DNA of 64,000 bases from Amorphophallus konjac (taxonomy: Eukaryota > Streptophyta > Magnoliopsida > Alismatales > Araceae). The notes beneath the pieces were generated by a model. The model was not told where the DNA came from. It did no database searches and worked only from the letters and a program-made list of their open reading frames with translations. The translations under genes and the position numbers were made by a program. Positions 33,299-43,699 of this stretch are shown here, piece by piece. Within the stretch, counting starts at the first letter, position 1. Each line of letters opens with the position of its first letter. The stretch is taken from positions 222,255,643-222,319,642 of the forward strand of contig CM040128.1 in the NCBI GenBank assembly GCA_022559845.1, in the 5' to 3' direction.

Positions 33299-34192
33299 TC
33301 ATCCGCATAATTCGGTTACTGCATTTCATGCATTTTCATTAGTCATGAGCTAGTTTTTAATTTCCTTGTCATGCATCATATTGTGTGAAGAAAACCAAAA
33401 ATACAAAAACATTGTGCGTGTTAAACTTTATTTGTGTGATATTGCATTCCCTCTATATATATATATATTCCTATTATTCACACATTCTTGACATCCCTTC
33501 TATGGCCGATTATAACCTTGTCTTTAAACTCCCGCCAAGAATGACGCAAAACTGTCCACGTCTTGAAATCCGGAGTATTGGATCAACGCACGCCAAAACA
33601 TAATCTTAAATTGATGTGGTTTTCCCCAATTGTTCAAAACCTTAAATTTTTTTTGATTCCTGCAATTGATTATATTGGGGACTCGAGCCTCTCATTTCCC
33701 TTGGCCCTTCGGCTCTTTTTCTTTGTCATTTCATTTGAAGAACGGGCAAGGGGTCGACCCCTGGGGTCGACCCTCGCAAAACCCGGTTCTGCCTAGGGGT
33801 TGAGCTACAGGGGTCGACCCAAGGGGTCGACCCATTCCGGCAGCGCGGCTCGGCCGTGTCTGAACCATACGCAACCAGGGTCTAAACCCTAAGTTGGCCC
33901 TTCCCTAGTCTATAAAATGCTCTCAACCCCCTCCAAGGCCAGCCACCACCTCTTGAAAGCCCTCAAAACCGTTTTTGGTGCCCAAATCATCCAACCCTAG
34001 CAGCGGATCTCTTGGTGGCTAACCGCGCACATCTTCTCCTTCCAGGTCCAAGGCTTCTTCTTCAACCTCCAATCTCCTGAGGTAAGATCTTGTTGTGAGT
34101 GGAGGATCATGGATCCTACTTTCTCGTCTCCATCCCTTGTTGAATCATCAAGATCTATACCCCATCTTGTGCTCCTTTCGATTTGTGTTTAG
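33299..34192 (+). promoter_or_regulatory. Putative internal promoter and 5'-UTR intron upstream of the extra SIRE-1 gene
   Basis: After the pol stop come two pairs of GGGTCGACC-type palindromes (about 33751-33775 and 33810-33833), the same core as in the LTR U3. A TATA box, TATAAAAT, follows at 33911-33918. A consensus donor CTGAG/GTAAGATCT lies at 34082 and a pyrimidine-rich acceptor TTTGTGTTTAG ends at 34192, one base before the ATG. The predicted intron is 111 bp. Together these look like a self-contained plant promoter. Transcription is not shown. Confidence 0.55.
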
Positions 34193-35350
34193 ATGGCCCC
34201 AAGGAGACGTCCATCTCGCCGTGTTGAAGAGTCCAGCACAGCTCGTGAAGTCCGCTCTAAACATGCCGAACAAGCTGCAGCTCTTCGCGGACAACCTTCA
34301 TCCAGCAAAGTGCTAGATCGAAAAGTCCTTCGTCCGCGTGCAGTTGACTTCGGCAATCTGAGCATACACTTTCCCAGTTTTGTCGATGTGATTTGCAGCC
34401 AACCCAACTTGGATGTCTTTATGTCTGCACATCGGCGATGGTATCCCTCTTTGGTTCATCAATTCTACAGTAACTTATCTTTGGTTGGTGATACTCCGAT
34501 TACTAAGGTGAATGGGGTACAGATCCTTCTCTCTCCAGAGTTGTTGAGTGATGCATTTCAGCTCGGTCCCGAGGGGTATGCCTTTGGTGATATTTTAGTT
34601 CCTGAAGATACCATTTATCTCTATATGACATCCGAAGATCAAGGAGACCGTTCTATTGCGGGGTTGAATGCTAATCGGTTCCCTCCGGTTCAACATATTC
34701 TACACCGGATGATTACTACCATTTTGCTTCCACGAGGGGGAGGCCATGATAAAGTCACAGAAATTCATATGTTTCTGATGTATTACTTCTTGGAAGGAAT
34801 TCCCATCAATTTTCCTGCCCTCTTTTTGGAGCATATGAGCACGAGCGTTAAACACAGGAACCGCACTTTACCATATGCTACTGCGTTAACAGCCATCTTC
34901 CAACATCAGGAGTTGGATCTTTCAGCTGAATCTTCACGGACCATTAGGGAAGCTGACATTTATACCATCCACACCATCTGTCACAACATGGGCTATGCTA
35001 TGCAAGGAGGTGAACTTGTTCGGAAACTGAAAAATGTCGCTCCAGTTGATGCAGCTGATGCGGATGAGGACGAAGACTCCGATAAGGCACCCTTACGTGA
35101 TCCTGCTCCTGACATACCCTCTGAGGCGGCCAGACTAATCATTGATCGGTTGGATCACATTGATGAGCGGCTGGACAAGTATGAGGAGACACTTGATGTG
35201 ATACAGAATGAACTTCATGATTTGAAACTTACTCAGCAAGACTACACTCAATCCTTCACCGATGCCTTGGCCCATCAAAGCCAGATGTTCCATGAACTTT
35301 TGGATTATGTTCGGCGTTCTCCTGGTCACCCTCCTCTGGCTGATCATTAG
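34193..35350 (+). CDS. Extra gene of SIRE-1: plant transposon-associated protein with C-terminal coiled coil (385 aa)
   Basis: This intact frame lies between pol and the 3' LTR, where Sireviruses sometimes carry an extra or env-like gene. The N-terminus is basic (MAPRRRPSRRVEE). The central part (about residues 55-270) resembles, by memory of pattern only, the family annotated as putative plant transposon protein: RWYPSLVHQFYSNL, GVQILLSPELLSDAFQL and a later INFPALFLEHM. Residues 300-345 form a probable coiled coil (DRLDHIDERLDKYEETLD). I see no signal peptide and no membrane segment, so an envelope role is not supported. It is separated from pol by 895 bp, so it is not a read-through product. 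Its function is unknown. Confidence 0.8.
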   Translation: MAPRRRPSRRVEESSTAREVRSKHAEQAAALRGQPSSSKVLDRKVLRPRAVDFGNLSIHFPSFVDVICSQPNLDVFMSAHRRWYPSLVHQFYSNLSLVGDTPITKVNGVQILLSPELLSDAFQLGPEGYAFGDILVPEDTIYLYMTSEDQGDRSIAGLNANRFPPVQHILHRMITTILLPRGGGHDKVTEIHMFLMYYFLEGIPINFPALFLEHMSTSVKHRNRTLPYATALTAIFQHQELDLSAESSRTIREADIYTIHTICHNMGYAMQGGELVRKLKNVAPVDAADADEDEDSDKAPLRDPAPDIPSEAARLIIDRLDHIDERLDKYEETLDVIQNELHDLKLTQQDYTQSFTDALAHQSQMFHELLDYVRRSPGHPPLADH

Positions 35351-35415
35351 GCTGTTGCGCTTCATTCCTATGGCACTCTTCCTATCCCGTTTTCCCCCCC
35401 TCTTTTTGATGATGC

Positions 35416-35858
35416 CAAAGGGGGAGAGGTTTTGGCTATACTTATGCCCAGCTCTTCGGCTAGCTACTTATATTATGTGTGATGTGTGCTTACTTGCGTG
35501 TGCTGCATTTTCATTTTTGCATCTGTTCTCAGGGTTGCTAAGTGTTGCATTTTCATTGTACTCATGGCATAGCATCTTCATGCATTGTATTCCCTTCACC
35601 ATTTTAATGAAATCTGATTATGGCTTGTGATTGTCTCCAAGTGAGTAATAACTGATTGATGGATTATGCCTACAATTCAATTGGATAAGTTTCTACGCTC
35701 AAGAGGGATGCGATTTTTATTTCTGCTCTTCATTGAGAATGTGTTGTCAAACTTGATGTACTGCTCAGGCTCCGCCCTTTGATCCCATTCATTTAGAATG
35801 GCACTTATATCCTGTTTGTGCAATTTCTGAATCTTGTCATCATCAAAAAGGGGGAGAT
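35416..35858 (+). other. Duplicated purine tracts before the SIRE-1 3' LTR
   Basis: AAAGGGGGAGA occurs at about 35418-35428, and CATCAAAAAGGGGGAGAT ends at 35858, directly before the LTR. The second is the functional polypurine tract by position. Repeated tracts are reported for Sireviruses. Confidence 0.85.
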
Positions 35859-37071
35859 TGTTGAACCCCTTCTATCTGGGTTACTAATGAATTTTGATGA
35901 TGACTATTCCTCCTGTATGTATTCTAACTTGAATGCTATGATAAGAGTTGGAATTGTGTTACACTTAACTTGACAAGGAAAGCTTTGGAGTTCAGGGATC
36001 AAGTTCTGAAGCAAGAAGGTAATTCATGGATCATGAGACACAAGGATAATATGGTGAGATCTATCCAAACTCTTGCTCTATCCACTTTGGCAACTAAGGC
36101 ATTTCACATGGGTCTTCATCATTCATGCTTCTTTTCTTGAATAGATGTGGTTTGCTCTCTTGGGTTGGCTCTTAATCATCTTGCTTGATTGTGACTTATC
36201 TTGGTGGTATCCACCATTTTTTTTGTTGTTCTGGAGCATGGGTCGACCCCTGGGGTCGACCCCTGTAACGTTTCTGCCAAACAGAACGTTTGCTTGCAAG
36301 GGTCGACCCCAAGGGTCGACCCCTTTTAATTCTATTTTTTTGGCCCGAGGGTCGACCCCAAGGGTCGACCCCTGTAAAAATTTGTCTTGGCAGAACCCTC
36401 GTGAACGAGGGTCGACCCCAAGGGTCGACCCATTGCCCTGTTTGGTCAAAACCCTCTTCGAGGGTCGACCCCAAGGGTCGACCCCTTCCGGTCGGAGCAC
36501 CAGCCGACTTCTTTGACCGTCGTTTTGTGGTCCCAAAAGTCCTCTAATCTATGTCTAATCACCTTTAGACATTCCGCAAACCTCTCCATGTTTTGTGGAT
36601 CTGGTTCCCATGCCATCTTTGACTGATTTGTTTAATCTATTAAATCCCATGGCACTTATTAAATAGAAGACAAGTAAGATACGAATTGAAAAGGATGATT
36701 GTTGTATTGTGTGTCTACAGGTTCGGAGTTGCAGCCAAAAAGCCTCATTCATCCTTATTTTGAAACGAAAATCAAAGGGAAGGAGCTGGAATCCAAGCCC
36801 AAGATTATATACATCGAAGAGCTACCTCGATCATCGCATTCTTGCAACCATTTGTGCTGCTCTGCATCATACCTCATCCAAACTCCTTCTGCAATCTGCT
36901 GGAGCAACAAGTTCATTTGAAAAACACAAAGGGGGAGTTTTATTTAGAGATCTTTTCTGCTTTGATCTTCTTTAGTGGTTTTGGTAAATCTGAAAGTTGT
37001 TGTATTCTAAACTATTGTGAGACATTTTGTGAGTGTGTTGTTGTGTGTGTTTAGGGTGCCTAGATTTGGTA

Positions 37072-37134
<63 letters not shown>

Positions 37135-37490
37135 TCATAACAGCGTGTGTGGTTGCTTGGCTCACATTATAGTGAAGTCGTTAATCCTCACGAGTGAGGG
37201 GTGGATGTAGGGGACATTGCGGTGTACACGAACCACCTAAAAATCTTTGAGCCTCAAGTGGTTTGATTTCGTGCATATTTTGTCGAGTGGGCTTCACGGT
37301 GAGTTGAGTGTTCATTACCTTCTTCTTCACACACTCACCTTATTTCACTTACATTCATGTGTGAGCATATACGGGTAAGACCGAGCGTTTGATTGTTTCT
37401 ATTGTGTCTCACTAGCTTTTCAGAAAATAATTTTTATTTGTCAATCAATTCACCCCTCCCCTCTTGATTGCCACCGTTTGGGACCCAACA
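35859..37490 (+). repeat. 3' LTR of SIRE-1 (1632 bp)
   Basis: This matches 26774-28440 with few substitutions. It has five palindrome pairs instead of six and a longer GT tract (37074-37130, 57 bp against 39 bp). It ends at 37490, followed by the CGTGT target duplication. Confidence 0.95.
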
Positions 37491-38460
37491 CGTGTGAGGA
37501 GGATCTGGGCAGTTCTGAACTACACATCTCTTCATTGGAGGATGAAGTCAAACACTTGAATAGCTCCCTGTCAAAATTTGTGCAGGGCAAAGAAAATTTA
37601 GACAGATTGTTAGGAACAAAAGTGAATTTTGAAAGAGAGGGTTTGGGACATAAACCTTTCAATAAAGAGTCCTTTGGGAACATGGTACACACCTCTTTTG
37701 TGTCCAGCTCACATGAAGCCAGCACCTCGAATGGTCCCCTAAAATTGCATGCATCTAAAAAGAAAAACAAAAATCAGAAAAAGAAAATGAACCATGGTCA
37801 AAAACAGAAAAATGATTTTGCTTATGTTGACATGCATGCTAGGAAAGGCCATGCTAAATACCATGCTCCTCATAAAATTAATGTCCATTATTTTTATTGT
37901 CGTATGCTTGATCACACTGTGCATGATTGCCTTACTTTGAAGAAAGATGAATTAGGAGCAGTGAAGAATAGAAGAACTAATGGAGAAAGCAATGGCAAGA
38001 GACATGACAAAACTAGGAGGAAGCATGCTTAGCACACTTTCACTCAAAAGCAAAGAAATGGCCTGATGCATCGACGTACCCCACAAGATAGATCGACGCA
38101 TCCTAAAGCCATCAGAAGAAACACCGCTTCCTCGTGTCTCCATTGTGGAAAGATTGGCCACATAGTCAAGGACTGTTGGCATCTGAAAGATAAGACTCAT
38201 TCTCATGGCCAACATGGTGGTATCCATGCTCACCCACCCAGGTTTAATGCATATGCATATAGGAAGAATGATAAATCATTTGTGCAATGCTTCTATTGTG
38301 GTGAATATGGACCTGTGTTCGATGACTGCCAATGGATGAGAATTGATGAAATGAACGCAACCAAGAAAAGAAACTCACATGTTAATTGTGCTGCTAACCA
38401 CCAAGGACCCTAGAGAACTTGGGTACCTAAAAATCCAAAATAAGAATTTTGGATGCAGGG
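37491..38460 (+). pseudogene. SIRE-2 gag, 3' part, with zinc-knuckle remnants
   Basis: Reading resumes in frame after the SIRE-1 insertion (EEDLGSSELHIS) with a lysine-rich stretch, and the first frame ends at 38032. The next frame (38066-38413) holds one good knuckle (CLHCGKIGHIVKDC) and a degenerate one (CFYCGEYGPVFDDC, where His is Pro). It ends NHQGP, TAG, TWVPKNPK, TAA. The sequence after the TAA (MQGALELN) matches the start of SIRE-1 protease (LQVCLGAQKN), but the protease active site is missing. Confidence 0.8.
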
Positions 38461-41400
38461 TGCCTTGGAGCTGAACAAAGGATGATCAGGTAAATAAAAG
38501 CTCAAGGCATAGGTTTGTGAATAAAATTTTCAACTTATGTTAATTCTGCATGTTAGACTTTCCTTGTAGCTATTGTAGTCAAGTCCTTTCTTGCCTTCAA
38601 TAATTCTGCACATCTGAAAGTCTCCTCGTTGGCTTGTTATAAACCCCTCCTTGATTGATCATGAAGAATCTGGCATGATGAAAGGATGAATATGATGTAG
38701 AGAGTAATGAGTTGCTTGCAAGTTTGTGCTACTTCCAGTTTTGTAGTCAAATGGATTTCCTGTTTATCATTGCTAAGCATTGTTTTGATGATACTTGTCA
38801 TGGTTGCATTTGATCCAACTCAACATTCATGTGGACACACAACCTACTGTTTGGTTGTCATAATTTTCAAAAGCATTGGACAAAGGGGGAGTTGCACTTC
38901 AAATAGTTTGCACCTCTATTTAGAATATATTGTAATCATCCTGAGTCTGCATCTGAATGTGCATTTTGAATATCACCTTGTGGTCTCATCCATTTCAATG
39001 CATATCATGTTAAAGGACCCAACAACCGGCTCCTTGCTCTGCATAGTAGAATATGCTCCACCATCATGTCATGACCCATTGGTATATAAAATGGTGATTT
39101 GTGAAAGGTTGGATCAAGTCCAACGGGAAACTATCACTATGTGTGAGAGGATCCTTGGATCAAGTTCTCCGCCCGATATCATGGGTCAAACGTACATGGA
39201 GGTCATAGGCTGCATACTCCATTGTCAGGTCTCGTAAGGCCTTTAGAAATCCAAGCACAAGTTAAGGGGGAGTCATCATGCTTACTTAATTTGAAATGTA
39301 TATATCTACTGTAAATCTATTGTGATCTCTCCTGCTGTTCATCAGGTCAACCTTAGACCAACTCAGGTCGACACCATGATTCATCCCTCTTGCAAACTGC
39401 CTTCTATCTGAGCTCAGGGTGTCGACACCATGAGGTGCCTATGTCGACACTCCTATACACCTGCTGGTCTACTTTACTTTATCCTGTCTGAGCTCACTGC
39501 ATATCCTCAGGGGGAGCATTCAGTGCCTACTTACATTCATCTACCCAAGTGCATTCCATGCCCTCTTCAGCCCTTGCATCATGATTATGACTTGTTGTGC
39601 TTCATCTTGGGTCTGAAATGTTTTGATATCTCGGAACCTTCCGATTGTCTGAAATCTGCCATTTATTGCTTGCTCAAATGTCTGGCTGTCTACTCCAATT
39701 TCATTGAATGCCTTGAACTCTTGGGAGTATTTCTATCTGTTGTTGTGTTCATTCATCAGAGTAAATCTTAAAGAGGAATCTTCCTTATGGAGTTCTTTGG
39801 TTGCCCAAAACATGAAAACTGCTATTGGTTTAAATTTAATGACTTCATGAGTTTTAAAGTTATATGGTCTTGATTTTGGCTGTATTCAGACTTAATAGAC
39901 TTAAACCACTGTTTCATGTTTTGACATGCTATGCCCTCTTGAATCTGAAAGTTTATCCTTAGTACAAAGGCATCTTTGATTTTGAAACTTCATTATAGTA
40001 TTGTTTTTAAACATTTGTCAAATCTGAAGTTTTCAAAAAAATGGGAATTCGATGAATGGAATGAATTTCAGTCATGCTGAGTAACTAGGGATATTGACGT
40101 CTGATAGATGTATATCCTTATGTAAAAAGGTGTGCACTAAGTTCAGTACTCTAAGGCAGAGCAATGGCAATTGTTTCACTGAGAAATTGAGTCCCTTCAT
40201 CAATGAATTGGAGTGGACAAGGTCATGAAGTACCTTGCTACCTCTGTTCTATTTGAAGCAGATTGGTGAGCTACACTGAGTAACTGGGGGTGCTGGCCTC
40301 TAATCAATGTGCACTCTCACGTCAAAAAGTGCATGCTACACTTGACTGCTCGTAAAAATGAAAAGCAATAACAATTGGTATCCAACAATGGTTTTACAAG
40401 AAAATTCTGAATTTGTAATGCCCATGGATAAAATCAGAAACGTCTAGGTGTTTAACCTCAATACCTTTTGTAGTTACTCTCAAAGGAGCTAATGGAATTG
40501 AATGAGTAAGGTGAGAGGAGGTTAACCTACTTTTAGTATGAAATTCTGGTTCACCTCTATTAATGATTGAATATATATATTTTCAAATGCTTATTTTTGA
40601 GAAACTCAGAACTCATCAATTTTTAAACCAATCTGTTTATAAGGGCTTCGTCATTGAAATTATATAACTGAAGATTCAAAAAAATCTATAACTCAGCATT
40701 TATGAACTTGGCTTTAGACTGAAGAACTCCCATCCTAATGATTTCTTGGAACTGGCTCTTCTAAATTCCAAGTGTCGACTCCCAGAGTCGACCCTCTCCG
40801 GGTCTAGTTCTGTCTAGAACCATGGTATTCAAGTGTCGACCCCAAGGGTCCATATTTCTGTCTGGATATTCTAGCATGTGTCCTTAATACATATTGGCCT
40901 CTTAGTGGTATATGATTTTATGATAATTGCTATCTTTGGACCATTTGTGAGAGACTCTCATGGCTGCATTGAACACAACATCTCCTCTTAACAATTAGTA
41001 TCAATTTCTTCTTGTAGTTGGTTAGCTTGCATTTCCCATTTCCATGCATTGCATAGAAAAACTAAAAATATGAAAATCCTGAAAAACTAAATCAGTTCTA
41101 TGGTTGTCACACTGCTCCTTGATTGCATCTTCCTCCTATGTTCAATATATTGCATAATTATGTCTCTCATGATTAAATCTAATGCTGCCTTTCTGTGACC
41201 CTATGGCATTCCATGCTCATTTATGTGCCTTGTTTATGCCAAGCCAAGGGACCCTACAATCCCAACGGACCCAACCATGTGCTCAACTGGCATTTGCATC
41301 TGTCTTGATACTTGACATGTTGTCTCTCATGTTATCCATCCTTGTTGCATGTTGTCTCATGCTATGTGCTCATAATTCTGATCTTGATATTGGCCTTTAT

Positions 41401-41540
41401 CTATGTCCTCTTTGCTGATGGCAAAGGGGGAGAAGTTTTGATGAATCATAAGCGCATACTTCTTGAGTGTATTTCTTTTAGAGATGACTCACAATGAACA
41501 CACAATGACTTATAGTTGTCATCATCAAAAAGGGACAGAA
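38461..41540 (+). other. SIRE-2 long 3' non-coding region with repeated purine tracts and GTCGAC motifs
   Basis: No pol domain is visible. Purine tracts of the AGGGGGAG type occur at about 38882, 39265, 39509 and 41426, and a weaker one (AAAAAGGGACAGAA) ends at 41540, next to the LTR. GTGTCGAC motifs cluster at 39345-39450 and 40771-40850, matching the place of the internal palindromes of SIRE-1. An imperfect repeat begins TGAGTAACT at 40078 and again at 40278. Open frames at 38707-39237 and 39430-39771 have no recognisable domain. Confidence 0.65.
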
Positions 41541-43699
41541 TGTTAGACATGTGTAGAACATGCTTGATTCTATTGTTTTGATGATGTCTGACCATGACTC
41601 ATTGATGAGTCTTATATGGAATTAATAATGTAAAACTGTATAAGTTTCAGGGCAAAGATAGCACTGGCATGAGAATAGTATCATGAAGATGAGCATGTGA
41701 AGAGATCATGAAAATGAGCAACAGGGCAAGGTTGAATTCAAGATACATAAATCTAAAGGAGCAAGAACCTACCAATGTTGAAAATTAAACTCTAGATGCA
41801 AGTGCACAAGAAATCGAGGCAATTGGTTGCAAAGAAATCAAGGAAAGGATGAAAAAGAAAGAAAAATCAGCTGCTTAAATCAGGTCGACCTCATGTTCTC
41901 AAGAGTCAACCTCAGGCCCTCAGAAAGCCTAAGCAGTGCAAGGCTGCATTGACCTCATAGATCAACTTGGCAATTTTTATAACAGTGGTGTCGACCTGCC
42001 TACTCTGAAGAGTCGACCTCACCGCTCAAGCAACCGACGGTCCATTGAAGTCCCAAAGGGGCAGTGTCAACCAGTTGATTCAGGAGATCGACCAGTGTGC
42101 ATCACAGAAAATGTTATAAATGTTGTTTTGCTTGGGAGTATTGACTTGTCTCACTCAAGAGGTCGACACCATGGGATTCTAGAAAGGGCTGAATTCAAAC
42201 CGTCTGAAGAAGGGTCGACATGTCTCTCTCAGCAGGTCGACACTATGGCTTCCCAGAAGCAGTTATAAAAGACAGTCTTCAACAGCAGTGTCGACCTCAC
42301 ACCAAGGACATGTCAACACCACTATTCTCGAAGATGACTTTCAAGCCAATTTTCTGTCAAGTCAATGGAAGATCCAGAGAGAGAAAATAGGTACCACAAA
42401 TCACTAAAATCATGGATTTCAAGATCTGGATGGAGTACCCAAGTTTGACTTTTGTCCCTGTCATCATATCACATTTAATATATCTCTTTGGAGATGGCTA
42501 TGTCAGAAACTAGAGTTGGGAAAGGTCACTTCTCACAGTCTGCCACTACCTTGCTGTCAACCAATGGGATGCTTGTCCAGGAAGAGTACAAAGGACAGGG
42601 AATAGACCAAAGCCAATGAGAGAGCAGACCACAAGATCTCTTCCATGTGGGTCATTAAATGTCCAGATATGAAGCAGAAGAAAAGCCCTTTTCAGATATC
42701 TTTTTGTTCCAACTAGACCAATCGATTGACAATGTTTTTGGAGGGAAAATTTCCTCTTCTGGGCAGCAAACAGGTGACACGCATCTTCATGCAAGAAAGA
42801 GGGAGCTGTGCTTGTTCCTCAAAGTAGAGAAGGTGAGACCGGCGCTGAACAAGTGGAGGAGTTACTGCTGTCGTCGCTATGCCCTGGGAGAAAAAGGAAA
42901 AGCTCTTCTTATCTTTCATCTCACACTATCTTCGATGGAGGCAGTCAACACTCAATAGTCAAAGGAAATATTTTTAATTGAGCTAGACTGATGAAAGACT
43001 TTTTGGAGTGAAATTTGACATTCCAGATGCTTCCTTATTCCCGTTGGATCAAGATAAGCTCTGCTAAAAGATAGTCAGTGGTCAAAACAGATATTTGAGT
43101 TTGAAGCAGATTTTTTGGAGGGAAAGTTTCTACCAGACTGTTCTATAAATACTTGAAGCTTCTATGAGAGAAGTTGTTGCTGCCCTGAAAGATAACCACA
43201 TCCCTTGAGCATCCAAGAAGAAATCTGTGAGAATAAAAAGGGAGTGTGTGAGCAGCCCAGCACTGACCAACCTAGTCCAATGCTGTAAGAGAGAAGAAGA
43301 AGAAAAGAGAGAGGCCTTGAAGAGTGAGCAGCCATATAGCCTTAGCAGCCCTTTTCTGGTTCGACCAAAACTAGTGTTGTTCTAAGACATAGAGGAAGGA
43401 AGGAGTGCAGCCCTCCTTGCAGCCAATCTGAGCTTGAAGATGAAGAAGATCTTCGGATCTTTGTCTGAAGTTGTAGCCACTAGTTTACAGATCTGTATCT
43501 GAAGCTACATGTGCTTTTCCTATAGTCTTTATGCATTTCGTTTGCAATTTCTAATCTATATTTCAGTGTGTGTTCGGTACTCTACTTAGAGGCCGGAAGT
43601 GGGTCCTTGGTTGTGCTCAACCTTGAGTGGTCTTGGGAGTCTATCCCAGTGTTTCTGCTGCACTTGCCGCTTGTGTTTATTTGTTTGTGTGTGTGTGTA
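41541..43699 (+). repeat. 3' LTR of SIRE-2, broken by a Tekay-like insertion
   Basis: It starts TGTTAGACATGTG and aligns with the 5' LTR up to the TG microsatellite, where the next element begins. The remainder, about 750 bp, should lie beyond the window. It lacks the solo LTR, showing the empty site at 42876-42880. Confidence 0.9.

Larger units (their letters stand above)
26774..37490 (+). mobile_element. Complete Sirevirus-like Ty1-copia element (SIRE-1), defective in reverse transcriptase
   Basis: Two LTRs (26774-28440 and 35859-37490) begin TGTTGAACCCC and end GGGACCCAACA. The element is flanked by CGTGT at 26769-26773 and 37491-37495. The internal part has an initiator-Met primer site, gag, pol, an extra gene and a purine tract. 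The LTRs differ little (2 of the first 57 bases, one 51-bp repeat unit and microsatellite length), so the insertion is young. Pol has frameshifts and a deletion removing the reverse transcriptase catalytic core, so mobility would have needed enzymes from another copy, unless the damage came later. Confidence 0.95.

Noticed and set aside
34193..35350. Calling the extra SIRE-1 gene an envelope protein
   Set aside because: I see no signal peptide, membrane helix or glycosylation-rich ectodomain, and it is not linked to pol by a suppressible stop.
38707..39771. Two open frames in the SIRE-2 3' region as genes
   Set aside because: They have no domain or start context and overlap GTCGAC repeats and purine tracts of a non-coding region.
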